DNA of 5,167 nucleotides from Ignavibacteriaceae bacterium (GTDB lineage Bacteria > Bacteroidota > Ignavibacteria > Ignavibacteriales > Ignavibacteriaceae). The notes beneath the pieces were generated by a model. It was not told the origin of the DNA, searched no databases, and was given only the letters and a program-made list of their open reading frames with translations. The translations under genes and the position numbers were made by a program. The stretch lies in contig JACAFA010000162.1 in NCBI GenBank assembly GCA_013388525.1, forward strand, positions 1 to 5,167. The letters are read 5' to 3'. Every line of letters starts with the position of its first letter. Positions within the stretch are counted from its first letter, which is position 1. Positions 1 through 5,167 of the stretch are shown here, piece after piece.

Positions 1-132
1 CAACAGTTCAGTCAAGAGTATTGAATTGAATGGAGTAACCTATCCGGTAACAGTAAGAGTAGAGGGAATGGATATCAGATTGATGGATGAAACAGGCAAG
101 GGAGTAAATGTAAATCTGAAGTCAGGCGAAGA
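1..132 (+). repeat. Direct repeat copy A (with 5036-5167)
   Basis: These 132 bases match 5036-5167 without gaps at 128 positions. Mismatches are at 65, 66, 67 and 80. Both copies lie in the same reading frame within the C-terminal coding part of two neighbouring genes (NSSVKSIELNG... to ...LKSGEE). It is a coding cassette, not an insertion sequence: no terminal inverted repeats or transposase accompany it. The true repeat probably extends beyond the window at both ends. Confidence 0.97.
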
Positions 133-457
133 AGTAGTAATCAGTGATGGAACAATCCGGAGGCTTAAGGTAAGCGGAGAGTTACTGCCAACAGTATATT
201 CATTAGAGCAGAACTATCCGAACCCATTCAACCCGAGCACGGTGATCGAGTTCTCATTACCAGTGGATGTAAGTAATGTAAAACTCTCGATCTACAATGC
301 ATTGGGAGAGAAGGTAGCAGAGTTAGTGAACAGTTCATTAACAGCAGGAAAATATCAGTATCAATGGAATGCACAGAACGTTGCAACCGGAATGTACATT
401 TATGAATTACGAACTGAGAATTTTGTCTCGGTAAAAAAGATGGTTTTGTTGAGGTAA
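2..457 (+). CDS. C-terminal part of a T9SS-secreted protein (type A sorting domain), 5' end outside the window
   Basis: The frame is open from the first bases and ends at TAA 455-457, giving a 151-residue fragment. Fragment residues 1-44 are the segment shared with the next gene. About residues 62-151 form a type A T9SS sorting domain: a short linker (LPTVYSLEQ), the NYPNPFNPST motif at residues 71-80, a central beta strand ending in YNALGEKV, then GMYIYELRTENF and the basic end KKMVLLR. In this family the domain directs a Sec-exported protein through the outer-membrane T9SS translocon and is usually cleaved off, with the cargo released or attached to surface polysaccharide. The function of the body of the protein cannot be told because it lies upstream. 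A TTG at 26 could be read as a start, but the frame is open before it and the sequence 5' of it is conserved as protein in the second gene, so 26 is internal. The end is followed within 10 bases by a hairpin terminator. Confidence 0.93.
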   Translation, partial: NSSVKSIELNGVTYPVTVRVEGMDIRLMDETGKGVNVNLKSGEEVVISDGTIRRLKVSGELLPTVYSLEQNYPNPFNPSTVIEFSLPVDVSNVKLSIYNALGEKVAELVNSSLTAGKYQYQWNAQNVATGMYIYELRTENFVSVKKMVLLR

Positions 458-466
458 ATAATTACA

Positions 467-501
467 AATTAAAGGCGGTCTGCTGAAGATCGCCTTTAAT
501 T
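467..501 (+). terminator. Hairpin terminator after the first gene
   Basis: A 14-bp stem (467-480 with 488-501) closes a 7-base loop TGCTGAA at 481-487. All pairs are Watson-Crick except one G-T pair (478 with 490). The core AAAGGCG/CGCCTTT is GC-rich in an AT-rich setting. It starts 9 bases after the TAA. The outer A-T pairs make it symmetrical, but the 3' side has only TTTAATTCT and no clean T run, so it may be an imperfect intrinsic terminator or a 3'-end-protecting hairpin. No convergent gene is present on the other side. Confidence 0.8.
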
Positions 502-693
502 CTAAATTAGTTGAACTTTTCTTTTATTTTAAATCAGCAGGTATTAAATTTCATGTGAGGGTTAAAATATAATCAATAAAAAATTATTGAATATTCAGAA
601 TACACTGAATCCTAAAAAATATTTTATGATTTTAGTGCTATATAAAATTTCATTTCAAAAAATCTTTCATCCATTTGGGATTATACTCCCTAC

Positions 694-699
694 TATAAT
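694..699 (+). promoter_or_regulatory. Possible -10 box (TATAAT)
   Basis: A perfect TATAAT lies 28 bases upstream of a GGAGG motif and 38 bases upstream of the ATG at 737. No good -35 element is found at the usual 16-18 base spacing; the nearest TTG-containing hexamer (TTGGGA, 675-680) is only 13 bases away. In such AT-rich DNA the hexamer could occur by chance, and Bacteroidota often use a different promoter consensus (TAnnTTTG). Confidence 0.2.
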
Positions 700-736
700 T
701 AACCTATTTTCAAATCATAATAAATTGGAGGTTGCT

Positions 737-778
737 ATGATTAGGATTAGGATCCGTCATCTTATCTTGCCTTTCTAA
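737..778 (+). CDS. Candidate 13-residue small ORF or remnant of a lost gene start
   Basis: GGAGG at 727-731 sits 5 bases before ATG 737, almost the same arrangement as at the start of the large gene. The frame reads MIRIRIRHLILPF and stops at TAA 776-778. The basic then hydrophobic order resembles the beginning of a signal peptide. Another forward frame (codons from 751, with stop TGA at 814-816) reads SSYLAFLTALQAFCNC, so a frameshift near 765-775 would give a fuller signal-peptide-like stretch. It may be a leader peptide, a decayed secreted-protein start, or chance. Nothing identifies a function. Confidence 0.22.
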   Translation: MIRIRIRHLILPF

Positions 779-800
779 CTGCTTTACAGGCGTTCTGTAA

Positions 801-829
801 TTGTGGTCAACTGTGAAGCATTATATTTT
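801..829 (+). promoter_or_regulatory. Weak candidate promoter of the large gene
   Basis: TTGTGG (801-806) and TATTTT (824-829) are separated by 17 bases. The TTG and the TA are separated by 20 bases, which is also close to the Bacteroidota -33/-7 layout, although the -7 box here reads TATTTTTT, not TAnnTTTG. The RNA would start around 836-838, about 40 bases before the ATG. Both boxes are poor matches, so this is only the best candidate in this stretch. Confidence 0.25.
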
Positions 830-865
830 TTTAAATAGCTATTTCGTTAATAATTTAAACTATCT

Positions 866-871
866 GGAGGG
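866..871 (+). promoter_or_regulatory. Ribosome binding site of the large gene
   Basis: GGAGGG lies 4 bases before ATG 876 and is complementary to the 16S rRNA 3' end. It fixes the start of the long frame. The following codons give a signal peptide, which supports this choice. Confidence 0.85.
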
Positions 872-875
872 CAAT

Positions 876-953
876 ATGAAAAAATGTATTCACTCAGAAA
901 TTTTTGTCATAGCTATAATAGTTGCATCTATAAGTTGCTTTAGTATCTATGCA
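876..953 (+). other. Signal peptide coding segment
   Basis: Residues 1-26 have a basic start (MKK), a hydrophobic core around residues 8-22 (IFVIAIIVAS) and a signal peptidase I-like end IYA before Q27. The following stretch (27-50) is polar and Asn/Lys/Gln-rich, as in an exposed mature N terminus. Cys21 is preceded by S-I-S, a poor lipobox, so a lipoprotein is less likely. The call fits Sec export as the first step before T9SS. Confidence 0.85.
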
Positions 954-3900
954 CAAAATCAAAAATCGAAAAACAACCCGCCGGTCATGCAAAAAGTAAC
1001 ACAAGTTCCTGCTATTCAATCCGATAATACCAGAGATATATTATATGATCAGACTTCCGGTGTAACCGCGAATGCCTATACATCTCAGGATTTTGAAACA
1101 GCTTATGATACATATGATAATCAAATTGCGGATAATTTTACTGCAACAGGAACGTGGACAATCAATCAGATTGTAGTAGCTGGCGATTACAGTGTAGCTG
1201 GACCGGCAAACGGATTTAATATTTTCTTTTATTCAAACAGTGGTGGAATTCCCGGGGCAATAGTTTATTCAGCTATGAATCAACCATACAATTATGATGG
1301 CTTAGGAACTTTTACAATAAACATTAGCCCGGCAGCAGTTTTAACTGCAGGTGATTATTGGATTTCAGTTCAGTGTCGTATGGATTACGGTACCGGTGGA
1401 CAATGGTTTTGGAATACTGTATCAGGAGCTTATGGTAATGTAGCTCAGTGGCAAAACCCTGGTGGTGGTTTTGGAGTTGGTTGTTTAACCTGGGCTCCAA
1501 TTACTGGTTGTTTAACTGCTGCAAATACAGATATGTGTTTTGCATTAAATTATATAACAGGTCCTGGTCCGGCTACAAATCCTGATCCGGTTAATGGTGC
1601 AACCGGTGTATCAGCTCCAAATGTAACATTAAGTTGGACGAATCCTTCAGGGACGACTTCCAATGCAGTTTATTTTGGAACAAGCCCGGGAAGTTTAACA
1701 CAGATTTATTCAGGAACTCCGATCAGTTCAATTGGTCTTACAGGATTGAGCTATTTCACACAATATTACTGGCGAGTTGATGAAACTGATGGAACTGGCA
1801 CAACAACAGGCCCGGTGTGGAGCTTTACAACTATACCTGATCCCGCTGGAATTTCTTTGCCATATACACAAACATTTGATGCCAGTACTTTTCCACCGTA
1901 CTGGACACAGTCGTCAACAGACTGGACTATTTCTACAACTAACGTTGCTGGAGGTACACCAAATGAAATGAAAGCAACCTTCTCTAATTTCATTGGAACA
2001 ACTAGACTGATTGTTGGACCAATTAATACTGTAGGTTATACTAACCTCAATTTAGCTTTCAGGCATTTTTATGATGACTATGCAGCCGGTGTAACAATGA
2101 AAATTCAGTCAAGCTTAGATGGTAATACCTGGACCGATGAAGCATTTAGTATTATTTCAGGAGGTGGTAATCAGGGTCCCGCTCTGGTAAACGTACCTAT
2201 TGCTAATAATGTTGGCTCAACAACATATATTGCATGGGTGATTGATGGAGATCACTATCAATATGATCTCTGGTATATTGACAATGTAAATATAACAGGT
2301 CCTTGTCCTGTTACTGCGCCATCAAATCCAAGTCCGGCTGATGGTGCAACTGGTGTGGCAATAACAGGTACCAGTTTAAGCTGGACAAATGGTGCTTCAA
2401 CAAACGATGTTGAAGTTTGGTTTGGTCCACTGGGCAGTGTTACAAAAGTTTATGATGGACCTGCTATTACTACCTGGCCATTGGGAACATTAAATTATTC
2501 TGTACTTTATCAGTGGAAGATTGTTTGTAAAAATCCTGTATGCTCTGTGGAAGGACCATTGTGGTCATTTACAACAATGCAGGATCCTTCATTGATATTC
2601 TTTGAACCATTTTATGTTTTAACTTGTTGGTCACCAATAGGACCGTTGGGAACTACTAACTGGAGTTTATCAACTACTAATAATGCTGGTGGTGGTGCAG
2701 CTCCGGAGCTTATGTTAAGCTGGACACCTTCATTTAACGGTCTCTCACAGTTACTTTCTTGTAATATAACAACAACAGCAGTAGGTCAATTACATAATCT
2801 GGAATTGAATCATTACTTAAATTTTTATGCTAGTCCTGCACCAACAATGGGTATAGGAATATCTTATGATAATGGTTCATCGTTCACCACTATCTGGGAG
2901 TTTACACCTACTAGTAATGTCGGTCCTGAAACTATTCAGGCAACCTTTACTCCAACAGCCGGAACGTTCCAGCTAATATTGTATTGCAGCGGAGATTCAT
3001 ATAATATCAACTACTGGTATGTGGATGATATAAAAGTTGGTTTGCCGCAACCTAATGATGTCGGGACGGTATCAATTGATATGGCGTATGTTAATCCTGG
3101 AACAGTAGTACCGAAAGCCACTGTTAAGAATTTTGGTACCAACACAAATTCATTCACAGTACAGATGACAATTACGGGTGGTTATACATCAACAAAAACT
3201 GTAACAAATCTTGCTTCAGGGGCTACACAGCAAGTATCATTCGATAACTGGAACGTTAGCACAATTGGGCAATACACGGTAAATGTCTGTACACAGTTAG
3301 GAACAGATACAAATCCAACAAATGATTGTAAAACGAAAGATGTTACGGTTACCAATTGGTTCTTTGGAAGTCTTATTCCAGGAACTACATACATGGGAGG
3401 TAGTGCAAGTTATGTTTCTGGTAGTACGGCCTATCTATTCAGTATCGGAGGAAATACAATTTCCGGTTTAGCAACAGAAGGATATAAATATAATGTAAAT
3501 ACAGACACCTGGACAGCAATCGCACCTTTACCCGAAGGAAGGCTTGTCTTTGCAACTGCAGTCGTTGGTGATTATTTATACGTTATTGGTGGTTATAATA
3601 CCGGCGGTGTTTCCCAATCAACAGTATACAGATATGATATTGTAGGCGATAGTTGGACTAGCGTAGCTTCGTTACCGGGAATTTTAGGCTGGGGTAAAGC
3701 TGCTGTTTACAATAATCGTATTTATGTTGCTGGTGGTTATAATGATGTAACTGTGCAATCAACTGTTTATGTTTATAACGTTGCGACTGATACATGGTCA
3801 ACTGCTACATCAATGCCCGCTGAAAGATTCGGAGGTGCATTCTCAGCTACCGGTAACAAACTTGTATATGTTGGTGGTGCAGATTTAACACTGACATATA

Positions 3901-5167
3901 ATACAGTTTTTGTTGGAACAATTGATGGAACTGACCCGAATATTATCAGCTGGACAACTATGATGAATCCTTATCCTGGTACGAACAAGATAACAACATC
4001 TGAAGTGTTATTGAACTTTACAGCTTCGGCAATTAGCAAAAAAAATCCTGATGAATTTCCTGATGCAGTGCCCTATCCACCTGGAACAATGTATAGATTT
4101 GATGCTGCACCCTGGGGAACAGACGGAATAATAGTAGCAGGAGGTAGTCCAACAGCATCTTGGATACCAGCTAACCCTAATCCTTGTTATTCATATAACC
4201 CGACAACAGATACATGGACACAGAAAGAAAATGTTCCTATTCCAATTCTTGGTGCTGCATTAGGGTCAGTTAATACTGGAAGTGTTTGGAAACTTGTTGT
4301 TGCTACTGGCTACACCGGTTCTGTCGTTACAGACGTTACTCAAGTATTTACTGAAAGCGCAGGAGCTAGCACATTCCAGTTAACAGTTAATGTAGCCAAT
4401 GGATGGAATATGGTATCAATCCCGGGCTTACATCCTGTAGATCAGAATGTAAATACCTGGTGGCAATACAGAGATCCGGGCGCTAACGTGTTCAAGTATT
4501 CCGGTGGATATCAGGCAGTTTCTTTAGCAACACCAGGAACTGGTTACTGGATGAAACACGCTGGTGCAAGAACTTACAACACAGGTGATGAATGGCCGGC
4601 AGGTGGAATTCAGATAGTTGCACACGATCCGATACCGGGAACACTCGGATGGAACCTGATAGGTGGATACGAGACAAGTGTAGCAACATCAGGAATGACA
4701 ACAACACCTCCTGGATTGATAGTATTTCCATTATACAGATATTCAAGCGGATACCAGGTAGCAGCAACATTAGATCCTGGATATGGATATTGGGTAAAAC
4801 TCAGTGGAGCCGGACAGATAAACATCCCGAGTTCAATGGCAAAAGGCAGTGGAGAAATATCAGAATACTTTCCAGAGAATTGGGGAAGAATAATACTAAC
4901 GGATGCAAGTGGAATAAATTATACACTATATGCAGTGAATGGACAGGTTGACTTAAGCCAATACGAATTGCCACCTGCACCACCAGCAGGAATGTTTGAC
5001 ATCAGATATGGAAGCGGAAGGATAGCAGAAGACATCAACAGTTCAGTCAAGAGTATTGAATTGAATGGAGTAACCTATCCGGTAACAGTAAGAGTAGAGA
5101 ATATGGATATCAGAGTGATGGATGAAACAGGCAAGGGAGTAAATGTAAATCTGAAGTCAGGCGAAGA
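876..5167 (+). CDS. Giant modular secreted protein with FnIII/jelly-roll units and kelch propeller, probable T9SS cargo; 3' end outside the window
   Basis: The frame is open for 1430 codons from ATG 876 to the window end with no internal stop. Approximate architecture by residue: signal peptide 1-26; N-terminal beta-rich domain 54-228; FnIII-like 233-319; jelly-roll ('choice-of-anchor'/MAM-like) 329-474; second FnIII-like 479-567; second jelly-roll 573-722; CARDB-like Ig domain 728-825; kelch propeller 828-1159; duplicated GWN/GYW module 1167-1318; and from 1388 the segment shared with the end of the preceding gene. No catalytic motif was seen. The likely role is a surface or released adhesin, or binding of glycans or proteins outside the cell; this is inferred from domain types only. 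The sorting domain is not in view but is expected just downstream, because the last 44 codons match those that precede a sorting domain in the neighbouring gene. The gene has its own ribosome binding site and follows a terminator, so it is probably transcribed separately. Codon choice changes towards the 3' end (from about 4590). Confidence 0.93.
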   Translation, partial: MKKCIHSEIFVIAIIVASISCFSIYAQNQKSKNNPPVMQKVTQVPAIQSDNTRDILYDQTSGVTANAYTSQDFETAYDTYDNQIADNFTATGTWTINQIVVAGDYSVAGPANGFNIFFYSNSGGIPGAIVYSAMNQPYNYDGLGTFTINISPAAVLTAGDYWISVQCRMDYGTGGQWFWNTVSGAYGNVAQWQNPGGGFGVGCLTWAPITGCLTAANTDMCFALNYITGPGPATNPDPVNGATGVSAPNVTLSWTNPSGTTSNAVYFGTSPGSLTQIYSGTPISSIGLTGLSYFTQYYWRVDETDGTGTTTGPVWSFTTIPDPAGISLPYTQTFDASTFPPYWTQSSTDWTISTTNVAGGTPNEMKATFSNFIGTTRLIVGPINTVGYTNLNLAFRHFYDDYAAGVTMKIQSSLDGNTWTDEAFSIISGGGNQGPALVNVPIANNVGSTTYIAWVIDGDHYQYDLWYIDNVNITGPCPVTAPSNPSPADGATGVAITGTSLSWTNGASTNDVEVWFGPLGSVTKVYDGPAITTWPLGTLNYSVLYQWKIVCKNPVCSVEGPLWSFTTMQDPSLIFFEPFYVLTCWSPIGPLGTTNWSLSTTNNAGGGAAPELMLSWTPSFNGLSQLLSCNITTTAVGQLHNLELNHYLNFYASPAPTMGIGISYDNGSSFTTIWEFTPTSNVGPETIQATFTPTAGTFQLILYCSGDSYNINYWYVDDIKVGLPQPNDVGTVSIDMAYVNPGTVVPKATVKNFGTNTNSFTVQMTITGGYTSTKTVTNLASGATQQVSFDNWNVSTIGQYTVNVCTQLGTDTNPTNDCKTKDVTVTNWFFGSLIPGTTYMGGSASYVSGSTAYLFSIGGNTISGLATEGYKYNVNTDTWTAIAPLPEGRLVFATAVVGDYLYVIGGYNTGGVSQSTVYRYDIVGDSWTSVASLPGILGWGKAAVYNNRIYVAGGYNDVTVQSTVYVYNVATDTWSTATSMPAERFGGAFSATGNKLVYVGGADLTLTYNTVFVGTIDGTDPNIISWTTMMNPYPGTNKITTSEVLLNFTASAISKKNPDEFPDAVPYPPGTMYRFDAAPWGTDGIIVAGGSPTASWIPANPNPCYSYNPTTDTWTQKENVPIPILGAALGSVNTGSVWKLVVATGYTGSVVTDVTQVFTESAGASTFQLTVNVANGWNMVSIPGLHPVDQNVNTWWQYRDPGANVFKYSGGYQAVSLATPGTGYWMKHAGARTYNTGDEWPAGGIQIVAHDPIPGTLGWNLIGGYETSVATSGMTTTPPGLIVFPLYRYSSGYQVAATLDPGYGYWVKLSGAGQINIPSSMAKGSGEISEYFPENWGRIILTDASGINYTLYAVNGQVDLSQYELPPAPPAGMFDIRYGSGRIAEDINSSVKSIELNGVTYPVTVRVENMDIRVMDETGKGVNVNLKSGE
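1035..1559 (+). other. N-terminal beta-rich domain (residues 54-228)
   Basis: The segment starts with ILYDQTSG and contains IADNFTATGTWTINQIVV, GFNIFFYSNSGGIPG and LTAGDYWISVQ, followed by a Trp/Gly-rich stretch. This pattern of a predicted beta sandwich reporting 'time, object, displayed value' strands is common at the start of large secreted proteins of Bacteroidota and related bacteria. I do not assign a named family. Cysteines in the second half (CRMDYG, GCLTW, GCLTA, DMCF) could form disulfides after export. Confidence 0.5.
1572..2297 (+). repeat. FnIII + jelly-roll unit 1 (residues 233-474)
   Basis: The FnIII-like part opens with NPDPVNGATGV, has LSWTNPSG, YFGTSPG and YYWRVDETDG, and closes with GPVWSFTT. 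It is followed by a jelly-roll of the choice-of-anchor type: YTQTFDASTFPPYW, DWTISTTNVAGG, a core strand LNLAFRHFYDDYAAG, SSLDGNTWTDE, and the closing LWYIDNVNITG. The same order and motifs recur in the next unit, so the pair is a duplicated protein module. These domains generally bind ligands or act as spacers in extracellular proteins. Confidence 0.75.
2310..3041 (+). repeat. FnIII + jelly-roll unit 2 (residues 479-722)
   Basis: This repeats the order of unit 1: NPSPADGATGV, LSWTNGAS, VWFGPLGS, YQWKIVCKNP and GPLWSFTT. Then follow FFEPFYVLTCWSP, NWSLSTTNNAGGG, LNHYLNFYASPAP, ISYDNGSSFTTIWE and the closing YWYVDDIKVG. The two units differ a good deal in DNA and protein, so the duplication is old, unlike the near-identical repeat at the window edges. 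Confidence 0.75.
3057..3350 (+). other. CARDB-like Ig domain (residues 728-825)
   Basis: The segment begins DVGTVSIDMAYVNPGT, followed by PKATVKNFGTNTNSFTVQMTI, NLASGATQQVSFDNW and QYTVNVCTQLGTDTNPTNDC, and ends in KDVTV. 'Variation of a neglected strand, N-x-G-x-N, then D-x-N-P-x-N-D' is the usual pattern of CARDB-type adhesion-related beta sandwiches in bacterial secreted proteins. It sits as a linker between the second jelly-roll and the propeller. Confidence 0.6.
3357..4352 (+). repeat. Kelch-type beta-propeller (residues 828-1159)
   Basis: Repeating units show a Gly-Gly pair after a hydrophobic strand and a Trp after a D-x-(W) turn. GG pairs are at about 905-906 (VIGGY), 953-954 (VAGGY), 1000-1001 (VGGA) and 1089-1090 (VAGGS), with an earlier SIGGN in blade 1. 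The Trp residues are 879, 927, 974, 1026 and 1114 (for example NTDTW, VGDSW, ATDTW, TTDTW). A sixth, weaker blade ends near TGYTGS/TQVF. Blades 2 and 3 are 48 residues apart, and their DNA still shares GGTGGTTATAAT at 3588 and 3732. An insert of about 50 residues lies between blades 4 and 5. Kelch propellers usually mediate protein or glycan binding, though some are oxidases; no oxidase copper ligands were recognised. Confidence 0.82.
4374..4829 (+). repeat. Internally duplicated GWN/GYW module (residues 1167-1318)
   Basis: Two halves about 82 residues apart share the same landmarks. The first has GWNMVSIPG (1176-1184), YSGGYQ (1208-1213) and GYWMK (1223-1227). The second has GWNLIGGY (1258-1265), YSSGYQ (1289-1294) and GYWVK (1304-1308). 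The spacing from YS to GYW is the same in both. I recall such modules just before the T9SS sorting domain in large proteins of Ignavibacteria-type genomes, but their function is not known to me. Codon use differs from the upstream part of the gene, with GGA, GTA and ATA strongly favoured. Confidence 0.7.
5036..5167 (+). repeat. Direct repeat copy B (with 1-132)
   Basis: This second copy lies 5035 bases after the first and is in frame with the large gene (residues 1388-1430 plus two bases of the next codon). Compared with copy A it encodes Asn in place of Gly (codon 5100-5102) and Val in place of Leu (codon 5115-5117). It ends at the window edge while still identical to copy A. Confidence 0.97.

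Larger units (their letters stand above)
502..875. other. AT-rich intergenic region without a convincing gene
   Basis: This is the leader region of the large downstream gene. It is rich in A/T runs and has no tRNA- or rRNA-like structure that I can see and no protein with recognisable features. It holds a candidate 13-codon frame with its own GGAGG (727-778), a TATAAT at 694-699, a 6-bp hairpin (TTACAG 784-789 with CTGTAA 795-800, loop of 5), a perfect 12-bp palindrome AAATAGCTATTT at 833-844, and the ribosome binding site of the next gene at 866-871. A longer frame beginning with TTG at 587 has no ribosome binding site and a composition typical of non-coding AT-rich DNA. Confidence 0.7.

Noticed and set aside
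1..132. Diversity-generating retroelement template/variable pair
   Set aside because: The copy differences are G/A, G/A, A/T and T/G, not adenine-specific substitutions. They are too few, and there is no reverse transcriptase in the window.
587..778. 63-codon frame starting at TTG 587
   Set aside because: It has no ribosome binding site, is biased to Asn/Ile/Lys/Phe as expected of AT-rich non-coding DNA, and shows no motif. Only its last 13 codons, which have their own GGAGG and ATG, deserve mention.
876..953. Lipoprotein signal with Cys21
   Set aside because: The residues before the cysteine (S-I-S) do not make a good lipobox, and an ordinary IYA cleavage site follows at residue 26.
3357..4352. 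Galactose-oxidase or other kelch enzyme
   Set aside because: No copper-ligand Tyr/His set or other active-site pattern could be recognised by reading. A binding propeller is the safer call.
4592..4951. 119-codon forward frame, and several reverse-strand frames between 4492 and 4983
   Set aside because: They overlap the clearly coding frame of the large protein. They stay open because of its unusual codon use in that stretch, and they lack plausible starts and protein character.
1..5167. Circular plasmid or phage genome with terminal overlap
   Set aside because: The terminal copies carry four mismatches, so this is not a simple circular overlap. The content is two secreted-protein genes with no replication or phage gene. 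A tandem duplication or assembly break is more likely.

Overview
The window looks like chromosomal DNA of a Bacteroidota/Chlorobi-lineage bacterium, most plausibly an Ignavibacteria-type organism known from metagenomes. The reasons are the AT-rich composition, the GGAGG ribosome binding sites, and a C-terminal type IX secretion (T9SS) sorting domain of the YPNPFNPST kind at the end of the first gene. The taxonomic call is inferred from protein style, not from a marker gene.

Layout: (1) Positions 2-457 are the 3' end of a gene whose start lies before the window. It encodes the tail of a secreted protein ending in a T9SS type A sorting domain. (2) A strong hairpin at 467-501 is a likely terminator. 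(3) Positions 502-875 are an AT-rich intergenic stretch. It holds one possible 13-codon reading frame with a good ribosome binding site (737-778), weak promoter-like sequences and a small palindrome, but no convincing full gene. (4) From 876 to the window end there is one uninterrupted reading frame of 1430 complete codons with no stop. It encodes a giant modular surface or secreted protein: signal peptide, N-terminal beta-rich domain, two tandem [fibronectin III-like + jelly-roll] units, a CARDB-like Ig domain, a kelch-type beta-propeller, an internally duplicated GWN/GYW module, and the start of the same C-terminal segment seen in the first gene.

The most striking structure is a 132-bp direct repeat that forms both edges of the window (1-132 and 5036-5167, 128/132 identical, same reading frame). 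The two neighbouring genes therefore share a near-identical C-terminal cassette. The second protein very probably continues past the window into a T9SS sorting domain like the one at 180-457. Both products would be exported by Sec, carried across the outer membrane by T9SS, and then released or anchored on the cell surface. No enzyme, defence system, RNA gene or mobile element is recognisable. The evolutionary story is of repeated cargo genes whose C-terminal ends are kept alike by duplication or gene conversion.
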